A stretch of DNA of 64,000 nt from Flavobacterium rivuli WB 3.3-2 = DSM 21788 (GCF_000378485.1 NZ_KB899971.1:186001-250000), one strand, 5' to 3'; counted from the first letter of the stretch, positions 42,096 to 52,310 are shown. Notes: generated by a model from the sequence alone, not told the origin. Numbers and translations are program-made.

Positions 42096-45000
42096 ATGTT
42101 TAAAATATTCATCCAGAGGCCGGTACTCTCTACCGTTATCTCTGTAATCATAGTAATATTGGGTATACTGGGCCTTACCGCCCTGCCCATAGCGCAATAT
42201 CCGGATATTGCCCCGCCTACTGTTGTGGTGGCGGCAAGCTATACGGGTGCCAACGCCGATGTGGTACTTAAAAGTATTAACGTACCGCTGGAGGAGCAGA
42301 TAAATGGTGTAGAGAACATGACCTACATGACATCTACCGCTACAAATGATGGCTCTGCGAGTATTAAGGTATTCTTTAAAGTGGGTACCAACCCCGATCT
42401 TGCTGCGGTAAACGTGCAAAACAGGGTGTCGCGTGCTACATCGCTTTTACCACAGGAGGTTACCCAGGCGGGTGTTACCGTTACTAAAAGCCAGAGTAGT
42501 AACCTGCTTATAACATCGCTCTACAGTGATGAAAAGGGTTATGACCAAACGTTCCTGCAAAACTATATAAAAATTAACCTTATACCCCAAATACAACGTG
42601 TTACGGGTGTGGGCGAGGTTACGGTTTTTGGTAGTAAAGATTACTCTATGCGTATATGGCTTAAGCCCGATGTTATGCAGCAGTACAGCCTTATACCCAG
42701 CGATATTACCGCAGCCCTTGCAGAGCAGAATATAGAGGCTGCACCGGGCAGGTTTGGTGAGCAGGGCAACCAGGCATTTCAGTATGTAATAAAATACAAA
42801 GGCCGCCTTGTAACCGAGACAGAGTTTGAAAACATCATTATAAAATCGGCCGGTAATGGCCAGTTCTTAAGGCTAAAAGATGTTGCCAGGATACAGCTCG
42901 ATGCGTTATCTTACACCAGTGTGAGTACTACTAACGGTAATCCATCGGTAGGTTTTGCGGTAAGCCAAACGCCGGGAAGTAACGCCCGAGACGTTATCAA
43001 CCAGTCTAAAGCTATTATAGAAGAAGCTTCTAAAACATTTCCTAAAGGGGTAAAATATACCACCCTTATTAATATTAACGACAACCTTGATGCCTCTATA
43101 GAGAAGGTTATACACACCCTTATAGAAGCTTTTATACTGGTATTTATAGTGGTGTTCCTTTTCCTTCAGGATTTCAGGTCTACACTTATCCCGGCCATAT
43201 CGGTTCCGGTGGCTATTGTGGGTACGTTCTTTTTCCTAAATTTATTTGGCTATACCATTAACCTCCTTACATTGTTTGCATTAGTGCTTGCCATTGGTAT
43301 TGTGGTAGATGATGCCATTGTGGTAGTAGAGGCCGTACACGCCAAGCTCGACGAAGGCTATAAATCGTCTAAAAAAGCCACCATAGATGCTATGGACGAG
43401 ATATCGGGTGCCATTATATCTATTACACTGGTAATGGCAGCGGTATTTATACCGGTAACGTTTATTACAGGTTCTACCGGGGTGTTTTACAAGCAGTTTG
43501 GTGTAACCCTTGCGGTATCTATTATCCTTTCGGCGGTAAATGCACTAACACTAAGCCCTGCGCTGTGTGCCATATTGCTTAAACCCCATAAGGACGACCA
43601 CAAGCACAAAAACTTTTTACAGCGTTTTTACACCGCCTTTAACGTAGGTTTCGACAGGGTTACGGGCAAATACAAAAAATCGGTCAGCTTCCTTTCGCGT
43701 ACAAAATGGCTTGTTGCCGTATTTATACTTGTAGCAGGTGGTGGTTTGTATTATATGATGAAAACCACGCCATCTGCCTTTGTACCGGCAGAAGACCAGG
43801 GTGTACTTTTTGCTAACATCAGCCTGCCGCCATCGGCATCTATGGAGCGTTCTACCGTAATTGCAAAACAGGTAGACAGCATTGCAAAATCTATCCCCGA
43901 GGTGCAAAATACACTGCGTATTGTAGGGCAAAACTTTACCGCAGGTGCCGGTAGTGCCTACAGTATGGTAATTGTACGATTAAAATCTTGGGAAGACCGC
44001 GAGCGCACGGTAGATGATATCATTGGCGAATTGTTTGGCAAAACTGCCGGCATCCGCGAAGCGAGTATCTTCTTTATATCTCCGCCTACGCTACAGGGCT
44101 TTGGCCAGAGTGGTGGTTTTGAGTTCCAGTTACAGGATAAGGGCGGACACAGCACTGCCGAATTTTATAAAGTAAATACTGATTTTCTTGCAGAGCTTGC
44201 TAAAAGGCCGGAGGTGCAGTATGCCACCACATCGTTTAACCCTAACTTCCCGCAGTACATGATGGATGTTAACCTGGAAAAAACGAAAGAAGCCGGTGTT
44301 ACCGTGAACAGTTTGCTAAACACTATGCAGGGTTACTTTGGGGGTATATATGCGTCTAACTTTAATAAGTTTGGTAAACAATACCGTGTAATGATACAGG
44401 CCCCGCCGGAGTTTCGTAAAAACCCCGAAGACCTTAATAACATTTTTGTACGCAATGCTGCCGGCACTATGGCGCCTATTACAGAGTTTATAAAAATGAG
44501 AAGGGTTTTTGGCCCCGAACAAATATCAAGGTTTAACCTGTTTACCTCTATAGCCATTACAGGTGCTCCAAATCCGGGCTTCAGTTCGGGAGACGCCATT
44601 AAGGCCATCCAGGAGGTAGCTGCAGAGAAACTGCCTACGGGTTACGGTTATGAGTTTTCGGGCTTAACGCGCGAGGAGCTTGCATCGGGCAGCGAAACCA
44701 TATTTATATTCATGCTTTGTCTTGTGTTTGTATACTTCCTGCTAAGTGCACAGTACGAGAGTTATATATTGCCATTTGCCGTATTGCTGTCGTTACCGTT
44801 TGGCCTTGCAGGTGCTTACCTGTTCTCTATTATCTTTAAGCTAAACAGTAATATATACTTACAAATATCGCTTATTATGCTTATTGGGCTACTTGCCAAG
44901 AACGGTATCCTTATCGTAGAGTATGCGCTGGACAGGAGGCGAAAAGGCATGCCTATTGTAGAGGCGGCTATAGAGGGTGCTATTGCACGTTTCAGGCCTA

Positions 45001-45278
45001 TCTTAATGACATCGTTTGCATTTATCTTTGGCCTTATGCCGTTAATGTTTGCCAGTGGTGCAGGTGCAATAGGTAACAAATCTATTGGTACAGGTGCTGT
45101 GGGTGGTATGCTTATAGGTACCATATTAGGGGTATTTGTTATCCCGGTACTGTTTGTAATTTTCCAAACGCTGCAGGAAAAAATAAGCGGCCCCGCAAAA
45201 GAGGGTTATGATGATGACGATGATGACGAAGACGAAGAGCCTGTACTGGCCCTGCCCGAACATACGCCACAAGTATAA
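42096..45278 (+). CDS. RND multidrug efflux pump, AcrB/HAE1 type
   Basis: 1060 residues, the normal size for HAE1 pumps. Twelve membrane helices with two large periplasmic loops. The proton-relay pair is the double Asp in AIGIVVDDAIVVVEAVHAKL (helix 4). The N-terminus MFKIFIQRPVLSTVISVIIV and QYPDIAPPTVVV are hallmarks. Export of hydrophobic drugs, dyes or bile-like compounds using the proton gradient. The C-terminus carries an unusual run of acidic residues (DDDDDDEDEEP). It overlaps no gene and sits tightly between adaptor and OMF genes. Confidence 0.97.
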   Translation: MFKIFIQRPVLSTVISVIIVILGILGLTALPIAQYPDIAPPTVVVAASYTGANADVVLKSINVPLEEQINGVENMTYMTSTATNDGSASIKVFFKVGTNPDLAAVNVQNRVSRATSLLPQEVTQAGVTVTKSQSSNLLITSLYSDEKGYDQTFLQNYIKINLIPQIQRVTGVGEVTVFGSKDYSMRIWLKPDVMQQYSLIPSDITAALAEQNIEAAPGRFGEQGNQAFQYVIKYKGRLVTETEFENIIIKSAGNGQFLRLKDVARIQLDALSYTSVSTTNGNPSVGFAVSQTPGSNARDVINQSKAIIEEASKTFPKGVKYTTLININDNLDASIEKVIHTLIEAFILVFIVVFLFLQDFRSTLIPAISVPVAIVGTFFFLNLFGYTINLLTLFALVLAIGIVVDDAIVVVEAVHAKLDEGYKSSKKATIDAMDEISGAIISITLVMAAVFIPVTFITGSTGVFYKQFGVTLAVSIILSAVNALTLSPALCAILLKPHKDDHKHKNFLQRFYTAFNVGFDRVTGKYKKSVSFLSRTKWLVAVFILVAGGGLYYMMKTTPSAFVPAEDQGVLFANISLPPSASMERSTVIAKQVDSIAKSIPEVQNTLRIVGQNFTAGAGSAYSMVIVRLKSWEDRERTVDDIIGELFGKTAGIREASIFFISPPTLQGFGQSGGFEFQLQDKGGHSTAEFYKVNTDFLAELAKRPEVQYATTSFNPNFPQYMMDVNLEKTKEAGVTVNSLLNTMQGYFGGIYASNFNKFGKQYRVMIQAPPEFRKNPEDLNNIFVRNAAGTMAPITEFIKMRRVFGPEQISRFNLFTSIAITGAPNPGFSSGDAIKAIQEVAAEKLPTGYGYEFSGLTREELASGSETIFIFMLCLVFVYFLLSAQYESYILPFAVLLSLPFGLAGAYLFSIIFKLNSNIYLQISLIMLIGLLAKNGILIVEYALDRRRKGMPIVEAAIEGAIARFRPILMTSFAFIFGLMPLMFASGAGAIGNKSIGTGAVGGMLIGTILGVFVIPVLFVIFQTLQEKISGPAKEGYDDDDDDEDEEPVLALPEHTPQV

Positions 45279-45297
45279 TTTAGAACACAAAACAAAA

Positions 45298-46704
45298 ATG
45301 ATAACTAAATATAAGATACCGTTTTTTGCAGCACTTGCCGCTACGCTATTGCTTAGTGCCTGCGTTACAAAAAAATATGAGCGCCCTGCGACTATAAAAA
45401 CAGAAGATGCCTTTAGGGACTTAAAGGGCACTGATACTGTTACTATGGCAAAAATGCCGTGGGAGAAACTATTTTCTGACGATAAGCTTAAAGCACTAAT
45501 TGCAAGAGGGCTTGCGCAGAATGTAGACCTTAAAAATGCCGTAGAAAATATGGTGCAGGCACAGGCTACACTAAGGCAGGCAAAGCTGGGATACTACCCT
45601 ACGCTTAGTGCCAATGCCGATGTTACGCACAACAAGCAATCACGGTCTGCATTAAACTTTCCTGCGGGTATAAACATCCGTACGCTTACAGATACCTACA
45701 GGGCATTTTTAAGCACCTCGTGGGAGGCAGATATTTGGGGTAAGTTAAGCGCTACTAAGCGTGCGGCACTTGCCAGCTACCTGCAAACAGATGCGGCAAA
45801 AAGGGCGGTGCAAACCCAGCTTATTGCAGATATTGCTAATGCTTACTATAACCTTATTGCCCTTGATGAGCAGCTAAGGATTACCGAAGAAACGGTAGAC
45901 ACAAGGATTAAGAACATAGAGGTTGTAAAAGCCCTTAAAGAGGCTGCTATTGTAAACGGAGCCGCCGTTGTACAAGCAGAGGCTAACCGCTATGCTGCCG
46001 AGGTTACCATACCCGATTTAAAACAAAGCATCCGTGAGACAGAAAATGCACTAAACATATTGCTGTCTCAGCCACCGGGAGCTATAGACAGGAACCAGCT
46101 TGCCAGCGAGCTTGTTTACCAGGATCTTGCCGTGGGAGTATCGGCGCAGTTGCTGCAAAACAGGCCCGATGTACAGCAGGCAGAGTTTGCCTTTAGAAAT
46201 GCTTTCGAAAATGTAAACCTTGCCAAAACCTATTTTTACCCAAGCCTTACCCTTACGGGCAATGGTGGTGCATCTACCCTGCATTTAGAAAACTTTTTTA
46301 AGCAGTCTATATTTTACAGCATAGTAGGATCGCTTACGCAGCCCATTTTTAACCGTGGGTTAAACAAGCAGCGCCTTACCACGGCACAGTCGGTACAAGT
46401 GCAGGCATTAAACACGTTTCAGCAAACCATATATGTGGCAGGACAGGAAGTAAGCAATGCTTTGTACAGCTATGAAATGGCAGTGCAAAAAAAAGATACC
46501 CGTACCAAACAAATAGAATCGCTTACCAAGGCGGTTGATTATACAGAGCAGTTGCTACAGTATACGTCTACCACAAATTATACCGATGTGTTAACATCGC
46601 AACAAAGCCTCCTTTCTGCACAAATAAGCGGCATTAACGACCAGCTACAGCAATTACAGGCTGTGGTAGAGTTGTACCGTGCCCTGGGCGGAGGCTGGCA
46701 ATAG
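45298..46704 (+). CDS. NodT-type outer-membrane efflux lipoprotein
   Basis: 468 residues from ATG 45298; upstream in-frame ATGs overlap the pump gene. Lipobox LLLSAC. Two OEP (TolC-like) repeats: VENMVQAQATLRQAKLGYYPTL and AEFAFRNAFENVNLAKTYFYPSL mark the starts of the helical barrel strands, and LSQPPGAI lies between. It forms the outer-membrane duct for the RND pump. It is the last gene of the operon; a strong terminator follows at 46763. Confidence 0.95.
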   Translation: MITKYKIPFFAALAATLLLSACVTKKYERPATIKTEDAFRDLKGTDTVTMAKMPWEKLFSDDKLKALIARGLAQNVDLKNAVENMVQAQATLRQAKLGYYPTLSANADVTHNKQSRSALNFPAGINIRTLTDTYRAFLSTSWEADIWGKLSATKRAALASYLQTDAAKRAVQTQLIADIANAYYNLIALDEQLRITEETVDTRIKNIEVVKALKEAAIVNGAAVVQAEANRYAAEVTIPDLKQSIRETENALNILLSQPPGAIDRNQLASELVYQDLAVGVSAQLLQNRPDVQQAEFAFRNAFENVNLAKTYFYPSLTLTGNGGASTLHLENFFKQSIFYSIVGSLTQPIFNRGLNKQRLTTAQSVQVQALNTFQQTIYVAGQEVSNALYSYEMAVQKKDTRTKQIESLTKAVDYTEQLLQYTSTTNYTDVLTSQQSLLSAQISGINDQLQQLQAVVELYRALGGGWQ

Positions 46705-46762
46705 TATAGTTAGAGAGGTTTCCTCTTTAATTATTTTAGATTAATTGTTTGTTTTATGTAGG

Positions 46763-46800
46763 CCACCCGTTGCAGGTAACTGTAGTGGGTGGTTTTTTTT
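46763..46800 (+). terminator. Rho-independent terminator of the RND operon
   Basis: CCACCCGTTGCAG and CTGTAGTGGGTGG pair along 13 positions (with G-U pairs) around GTAA, followed by a T run. Confidence 0.9.
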
Positions 46801-46840
46801 TGTGAATTTTAAGCGGTCGCTGTTGCCTGAACTTGATAAT

Positions 46841-46885
46841 ATATGGCTTTGCGTCTCTGCGTCCTGGCGTAACAAATTATTACCT
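46841..46885. repeat. Half copy of the GCAAAGACGCAAAG-type element
   Basis: GGCTTTGCGTCTCTGCGTCC followed by TGGCGTAACAAATT equals one end of the element at 29759-29900; no partner arm is nearby. The rest of 46705-47015 shows only the terminator. Confidence 0.5.
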
Positions 46886-47015
46886 CCTAAGTTACCAAAT
46901 ACATGCCTTTTATACATTTTGTAATATCATTAGGGTTAAATAGATGCCAATTATTATAATGGTATAACGCATTAGGTATAATGTTGTAACCCATACGCAA
47001 TGGTTTGGGGTAGCT

Positions 47016-47471
47016 TTGCTAATTACCCGAATACTTGTAATTTTGAATAAAAACGGCACTATAGTACTCCTTGATAACGACACCGCAGCAAGCGATGTTA
47101 TATGCAATGGACTTAAGGCACTGGGCCATCGAAACGAAATTCTTTGTTTTGATGACTCCGAAGCTGTAGCACAATATCTTGCAGATAACCAGTTAAATGT
47201 GTTTTTGCTGATGCAAAGCACAACATCGCCCGGAGTGCAGGTGCCGGATACCCGCAACATGATATTCATGCACGAGTCGTTTAATACAGACAATGTACCT
47301 TACAGCTTTTTAGTGCTTACCAAGCAACGGCTGCTTACAGGCAGGCTGCATACTTTTGTACACTGCTATTACAAACCTGCTGCCCTAAGCCATGTTATAG
47401 AAACACTTACCGGTGTAGTAGATTTCTGGAAAGACCATGTTTTTCCGCCACGGGTAGAGCAGCATAATTAG
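47016..47471 (+). CDS. Degenerate receiver-domain protein lacking the phosphoacceptor
   Basis: Up to 151 residues. It has the outline of a CheY-like domain: TIVLLDNDTAASDVI (acidic pocket reduced to D-N-D), a helix NGLKALGHRNEILCFDD, VFLLMQSTTSPG where the phosphoacceptor Asp should be, LVLTKQR in place of the Thr strand and YYKPAAL retaining the Lys-Pro. The ending VIETLTGVVDFWKDHV matches Bacteroidetes single-domain receivers. The start is uncertain: only TTG codons (47016 or 47043) precede the conserved part, and the first in-frame ATG is at residue 66. A TTTG-N19-TAATTTTG promoter match (47015-47045) overlaps this start. Either a pseudo-receiver with a non-canonical start or a decaying gene. 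Confidence 0.6.
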   Translation: MLITRILVILNKNGTIVLLDNDTAASDVICNGLKALGHRNEILCFDDSEAVAQYLADNQLNVFLLMQSTTSPGVQVPDTRNMIFMHESFNTDNVPYSFLVLTKQRLLTGRLHTFVHCYYKPAALSHVIETLTGVVDFWKDHVFPPRVEQHN

Positions 47472-47541
47472 ATTAGAATTATACTATATACTCATGATGT
47501 AAAATATTAGATATGCCCTTTAATAGTTGGCTCAATCTTAA

Positions 47542-47679
47542 TTTACCACAAGGTTCACCAGGATTTCACGAAGATCACAAAGTTTACGCTTCGCTTTTAA
47601 GAACACGGGGCTGTGCCCTCCACGATTATAGTTCCTGCCTTGTGTCCTTCGTGAAATCCTGGTAAACCTTGTGGTTAAA
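47542..47679. repeat. ACCACAAAG-type inverted-repeat element, copy 4 (short)
   Basis: TTACCACAAGGTTCACCAGG at the left and CCTGGTAAACCTTGTGGTTAA at the right form nearly perfect arms. Only ~138 bp, so the interior is trimmed. Confidence 0.75.
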
Positions 47680-47725
47680 TGCGGATCAATATAACAGCTG
47701 CACATAGTGCGGCTTTTTTTTATGT

Positions 47726-47780
47726 CCTTACTCCTCCCAATAGCTATCGGGAGGCTCCAAAGAGGAGGGTGCAGCTACAC
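47726..47780. repeat. Partial CCTCCC / GATAGCTATC repeat module
   Basis: CTCCTCCCAATAGCTATCGG, then CTCCAAAGAGGAGGGTGCAG with GCTACACCC. It is a fragment of the 61838 type element, lying between two ACCACAAAG copies. Confidence 0.55.
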
Positions 47781-47836
47781 CCAAATGTCTTTAGTTATAG
47801 ATTAGCCTTAGTATACCCTATTCTTAGCAGAAGGTT

Positions 47837-48039
47837 TTACCACAAAGTTCACGAGGATTTCACGAAGGACACAAGGTGATGGTAAGCACACGTATATTCC
47901 GCCGTAGGCGGTGGGACACTAAGCTATTACGTAAAGCCTTGTGTTCTTCAATCCTGATCATCGGGATTGTTATCTTTATTTAAATGTTACGCTTATCTTT
48001 GTGTGCTTTGTGAAAAACCTCGTGTGCTTTGTGGTAAAA
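47837..48039. repeat. ACCACAAAG-type inverted-repeat element, copy 5
   Basis: Left TTACCACAAAGTTCACGAGG, right CCTCGTGTGCTTTGTGGTAA. Interior stem TTCCGCC-GTAGGCGG, similar to copies 2 and 3. Confidence 0.78.
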
Positions 48040-48097
48040 TAATTGAAGTCTGTAAATAAAACTATCTTATATTTATAAAGTATATTAATTGTAAACA

Positions 48098-48826
48098 ATG
48101 AAATCATATTTTATAATAATTTCCCTCTTAAGCTGCCTGATGTTAGCCAATTGCGGTAAAGAAAAACCACTGGAAAAAGCAGAAATTGAATCAGTAGCCC
48201 AAAGGCCATTAGCATCTGAACTGGACACGTTTTACCTGGGCGGCAAACTTGTTAGGGTTGAAAAGATTGAAAAATCAGATTTTGAGGAGGTTGATGCTAC
48301 TCCAGCCATAGATACATCTGAAACTAAAAACCTGCAAAGGGACAGTGACAAAGTACAACGAACGGGCGATACACTGCAAATAAAAACCGCTGCTAAGAAT
48401 GTGTTTATTGTAAATAACGACAGCGATACCGATGAGTATGCCCAGTATACTTATATGGGTTATAATAAAGCTATAGACCAGTATTTGGTTTTTGGCGGTT
48501 TTTACGAATGGCACAATTACCTGCTTATAGATGCTAAAACAGGCAGCCAAACGGTGCTTTGGGGTAAACCTGTAGTATCGCCAAACGGTAAATATATTGT
48601 GAGCGGCAATACCGACCTTGTAGCGCAGTTTACAGATAATGGCATTCAGTTATTTGAAAGCGGTAATGCACCAAAAGTAATAGGCGAAAAAATATTACAG
48701 CTTTGGGGGCCCGAAGAAATACGGTGGAGTAATGATACTACTTTATTTGTAAAGGCTAATGTATCCGATGAAAAGTCGCCCGACCTGGAGGTTACAAGGT
48801 ATTTTAAGCTGAAGCTGGGATTGTAG
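48098..48826 (+). CDS. Putative lipoprotein, unknown function
   Basis: 242 residues. Signal with lipobox LMLANC (Cys ~19). After a Lys/Glu-rich segment, the C-terminal part has beta-propeller-like strands: YNKAIDQYLVFGGFYEWHNY, GSQTVLWGKPVVSPNGKYIV, then SGNTDLVAQFTDNGIQLFES. The SPNGKYI string resembles WD40/TolB-type blades, but only two or three are present, so the fold is uncertain. It stands alone behind a repeat copy. Confidence 0.65.
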   Translation: MKSYFIIISLLSCLMLANCGKEKPLEKAEIESVAQRPLASELDTFYLGGKLVRVEKIEKSDFEEVDATPAIDTSETKNLQRDSDKVQRTGDTLQIKTAAKNVFIVNNDSDTDEYAQYTYMGYNKAIDQYLVFGGFYEWHNYLLIDAKTGSQTVLWGKPVVSPNGKYIVSGNTDLVAQFTDNGIQLFESGNAPKVIGEKILQLWGPEEIRWSNDTTLFVKANVSDEKSPDLEVTRYFKLKLGL

Positions 48827-48887
48827 GTTGTATCTTTCGTAGTTACCTTTGCTTCCAACAAACCTATCATAACTTATTTGAAATTTA

Positions 48888-49241
48888 ATGGCATCAGTTC
48901 ATCCAAATTATATAAAAGCATCTGACTTATTATTAATAAATACAGTTCTAACTATACCTAACGTTTTTCTTTCGCCAAGAAATTTCGCTACTCCGCTTGC
49001 GATTTCTGTTCTCATAGCTGTTATCGTATTTCAAATAGTTATAGCTATCGCTATAAGAAATGGCGTAGCGTGGATTAAATATCTTATTTTAGTTCTTTTC
49101 TTAATAGGGCTTTTTGAAATATCTACCTTTGTTAAGATTTTTTTAGAAACACCAATTATTGGAGTAATCAATATAATTCAAACTTTACTCCAAATTGCTG
49201 CAATAGTTTTGCTTTTTAAAATACAATCGAAAAATATTTAA
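48888..49241 (+). CDS. Small polytopic membrane protein, unknown function
   Basis: 117 residues with three to four hydrophobic segments (LAISVLIAVIVFQIVIAIAI, WIKYLILVLFLIGLFEIS, and two near the end). The N-terminus (HPNYIKASDLLLIN) is polar. The codon use is AT-rich compared with neighbours. No motif recognised. The 290 bp that follow are AT-rich without features. Confidence 0.55.
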   Translation: MASVHPNYIKASDLLLINTVLTIPNVFLSPRNFATPLAISVLIAVIVFQIVIAIAIRNGVAWIKYLILVLFLIGLFEISTFVKIFLETPIIGVINIIQTLLQIAAIVLLFKIQSKNI

Positions 49242-49529
49242 ACTGAATATCTGTTGATAATATTTTCATATAAATGTAGTATTATTTTCTTCTATTAATT
49301 ATATTGCGCCTGTTAAACTATCAGGTGGAACATCTTTATTTTACAAAATAGGTATATAGCTTTTCTTCTTGAAAGTATGCATAGAAAATGAATTTTACAC
49401 ATAGTTTAGAGAAGCGGAGCTTCAAACTATGGATACTATGCAAACTTTAACGGCATTTTTGCTATGAATTCTATGTGGTAAAATATTCAAACTAAAGATG
49501 TGTCAACTCAATATCTAAAAGGAGCAGCT

Positions 49530-50582
49530 ATGGGAACGGAGAAGATAAAAGGGCAGGGTGCGGTTACAAATATCCATAATCATTTTGAAAAGTTTCGTTA
49601 CGAAAAATCCATCTATGATGATGATTTTGAAGAGAAGGTGGCGAAGACTGAGATACTGGAGGTATTTCCAAAAACAATTGTGAATCCGGTTAAAAGCCCC
49701 GATCTGCACATGGCATACAGCATGAACCCTTATCAGGGGTGCGAGCATGGCTGTGCTTACTGTTTTGCCCGCCCCACGCACGAATACTGGGGTTTTAGTG
49801 CGGGTATTGACTTTGAGCGCAAAATAATGGTAAAGAAAAATGCCCCGCAATTGCTGGAACAGTTCTTTAAAAAGCGTGGGTATAAGCCCGAGCCCATTTT
49901 ACTATCGGGCAATACAGATTGTTACCAGCCCATAGAACGCAAAATGCAGATTACAAGAAAGTTACTACAGGTGTTTTTAGACTACCGGCATCCGGTAGAT
50001 ATCCTTACCAAGAATGCCCTTGTGCTTCGCGACATCGACATCCTGAAACAACTGGCTGAAAAAAATCTTGTATCGGTATCGTTAAGCATCCCCACCATAA
50101 ACGAAGAGTTACGCCGCAAGCTGGAACCCCGCACATCATCTGTAAACAATAAGTTGCAGGCTATAGAAACCCTCTCTCAAAACGGCATACCGGTGCATAT
50201 TATGGTGGCACCTATAATTCCGGGGTTAAACAGCGACGAGATTTTGCCTATAGTAAAAGAGATCGCTGCCCGTGGTGCAACGAGTTTTGGGTATACGCTC
50301 GTCAGGCTAAACGATACGGTAGAACCCATATTCATCGACTGGCTTAACGAGCATTACCCCGACCGTAAAGACAAGGTGCTTAACCATATTGCAAGTATGC
50401 ACGGCGGCAAGCTGGGCGAAAAAAACGTAGCCAAGCGCAGAAAAGGCGAGGGCAATATTGCCGATATGATACACAACACGTTTCGCATTGGGCGGCAAAA
50501 GTTTTTTACCAACCAGGGTATCATGCCGCTTGCAACCCACCTTTTTGACGGGACAAAAGGCGAACAGCTTAGTTTGTTTTAA
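49530..50582 (+). CDS. PA0069/SplB-type radical SAM protein
   Basis: 351 residues from ATG 49530, which has AGGAG seven bases upstream; a GTG at 49500 would add ten residues. The opening KGQGAVTNIHNHFEKFRYEK matches the PA0069 family. The radical SAM cluster is CEHGCAYC (C-x3-C-x2-C), preceded by NPYQG, which is typical of this family. The [4Fe-4S] cluster cleaves S-adenosylmethionine; the substrate is unknown, and DNA photolesion repair (as in SplB) has only been proposed. HPVDILTKNALVLRDIDIL follows the SAM barrel pattern. Single gene. Confidence 0.88.
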   Translation: MGTEKIKGQGAVTNIHNHFEKFRYEKSIYDDDFEEKVAKTEILEVFPKTIVNPVKSPDLHMAYSMNPYQGCEHGCAYCFARPTHEYWGFSAGIDFERKIMVKKNAPQLLEQFFKKRGYKPEPILLSGNTDCYQPIERKMQITRKLLQVFLDYRHPVDILTKNALVLRDIDILKQLAEKNLVSVSLSIPTINEELRRKLEPRTSSVNNKLQAIETLSQNGIPVHIMVAPIIPGLNSDEILPIVKEIAARGATSFGYTLVRLNDTVEPIFIDWLNEHYPDRKDKVLNHIASMHGGKLGEKNVAKRRKGEGNIADMIHNTFRIGRQKFFTNQGIMPLATHLFDGTKGEQLSLF

Positions 50583-50637
50583 AGAGCGTGGAACGTGTGG
50601 ATACAGATACTTGTGTGGTTTATAATATATTATGAAT

Positions 50638-52303
50638 AACACACCCCCAACCCCTCTCAAGAGGGGAGCCAGCCCCAACGCTGGAAATATCCTGGATAAA
50701 TGGGGTTTAAGGTATGAGTGAAGCTGTTCCCCTCTTGAGAGGGGTTAGGGGTGTGTTACAGATAACTTTTTTTGTAATCTTACTGTCCCCCTTAATAATT
50801 AGATTGCTTCATTCCTCGCAATGACAGCAACGGAAACAGTAGTGAGCCCCGGCGGGGCGATATGTTTATAGCAATCAGGTTATCCGTATACGATTGAGCC
50901 CCGGAGGAGCTCACGATTCTCTGCTTTCAAATTTTTTGTAGGAAACATTATTAAAGTAACACACCCCCAACCCCTCTCAAGAGGGGAGCCAGCCCCAACG
51001 CTGGAAATATCCTGAATAACTAACCACTGTAAATATCCTGGATAAAATTGGGTTTAAGGTATGAGTGAAGCTGTTCCCCTCTTGAGAGGGGTTAGGGGTG
51101 TGTTACAGATAACTTTTTTTGTAATCTTACTGTCCCCCCTTAATAATTAGATTGCTTCGTGCCACGCAATTACAGCAACGGAAACAGTATGTGAACCCCG
51201 GCGGGGCGGTATGTTTATAGCAATCAGCTTATCCGTATAGATTGAGCTCCGGATTCTCTGCTTTCAAATTTTTTGTAGGAAACATTATTAAAGTAACACA
51301 CCTCCAACCCCTCTCAAGAGGGGAGCCTGCCCCCAACGCCGGAAATATCATTAATAAAATGCGGTCTAAAGGTATGAGTGAAGCTGTTCCCCTCTTGAGA
51401 GGGGTTAGGGGTGTGTTACAGATAACTTTTTTGTAATCTTACTCTCCCCACTTAATAATTAGATTGCTTCGTGCCTCGCTATGACAGCGACGGAAACAGT
51501 AATGAGCCCCGGCGGGGCGGTATGTTTATAGCAATCAGCTTATCCGTATACGATTAAGCCCCGGAGGAGCTCAGGATTCTCTGCTTTCAAATTTTTTGTA
51601 GGAAACATTATTAAAGTAACACACCCCCAACCCCTCTCAAGAGGGGAGCCTGCCCCCAACGCCGGAAATATCCTGAATAACTAACCACTGTAAATATCAT
51701 TAATAAAATGCGTTCTAAAGGTATGAGTGAAGCTGTTCCCCTCTTGAGAGGGGTTAGGGGTGTGTTACAGATAACTTTTTTTGTGATCTTACTGTTTTCC
51801 TGCCTTAATAATTAGATTGCTTCGTTCCTCGCTATGACAGCAACGGAAACAGCATGTGAACCCCGGCGGGGCGGTATGTTTATAGCAATCAGCTTATCCG
51901 TATACGATTGAGCTCCGGAGGAGCTCAGGATTCTCTGCTTTCAAATTTATTAAAGTAACACACCCCCAACCCCTCTCAAGAGGGGAGCCAGCCCCAACAC
52001 CGGAAATATCCTGAAAACTGTGTTGCTTAAAAGTCTGAGTGAAGCTGTTCCCCTCTTGAGAGGGGTTAGGGGTGTGTTACAGATAACTTTTTTGTGATCT
52101 TACTGTTTTCCTGCCTTAATAATTAGATTGCTTCGTTCCTCGCTATGACAGCGACGGAAACAGTAATGAGCCCCGGCGGGGCGGTATGTTTATAGCAATC
52201 ATGTTATCCGTATACGATTGAGCTCCGGAGGAGCGGCATATAATTCCGCTCCTCCGGAGCTCAGGATTCTGCTTTCAAATTTCTATAAACATGCCGCTCC
52301 TCC
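50638..52303 (+). repeat. Tandem array of five ~330-bp composite repeat units
   Basis: Units begin near 50638, 50958, 51295, 51618 and 51957, spacing 320-339 bp. Each has: a module starting AACACACCCCCAACCCCTC with an AAGAGGGG palindrome; a spacer ending GAGTGAAGCTGTTCCCC; a second AAGAGGGG palindrome ending GGTGTGTTACAG; the block ATTAGATTGCTTCGTGCCTC with CGCAATGACAGC-type tail; a CCCCGGCGGGG palindrome; and a GAGCTCCGGAGGAGCTC palindrome ahead of ATTCTCTGCTTTCAAATT. Unit lengths differ by small deletions. It holds no gene. A single inverted copy lies at 10913-11345. Confidence 0.88.
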
Positions 52304-52310
52304 CGGAGCT

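Noticed and set aside
50638-52303. Possible CRISPR array because of regularly spaced repeats
   Set aside because: Units are 320-339 bp with repeated interiors and no unique spacers of constant length, and no cas gene is present.
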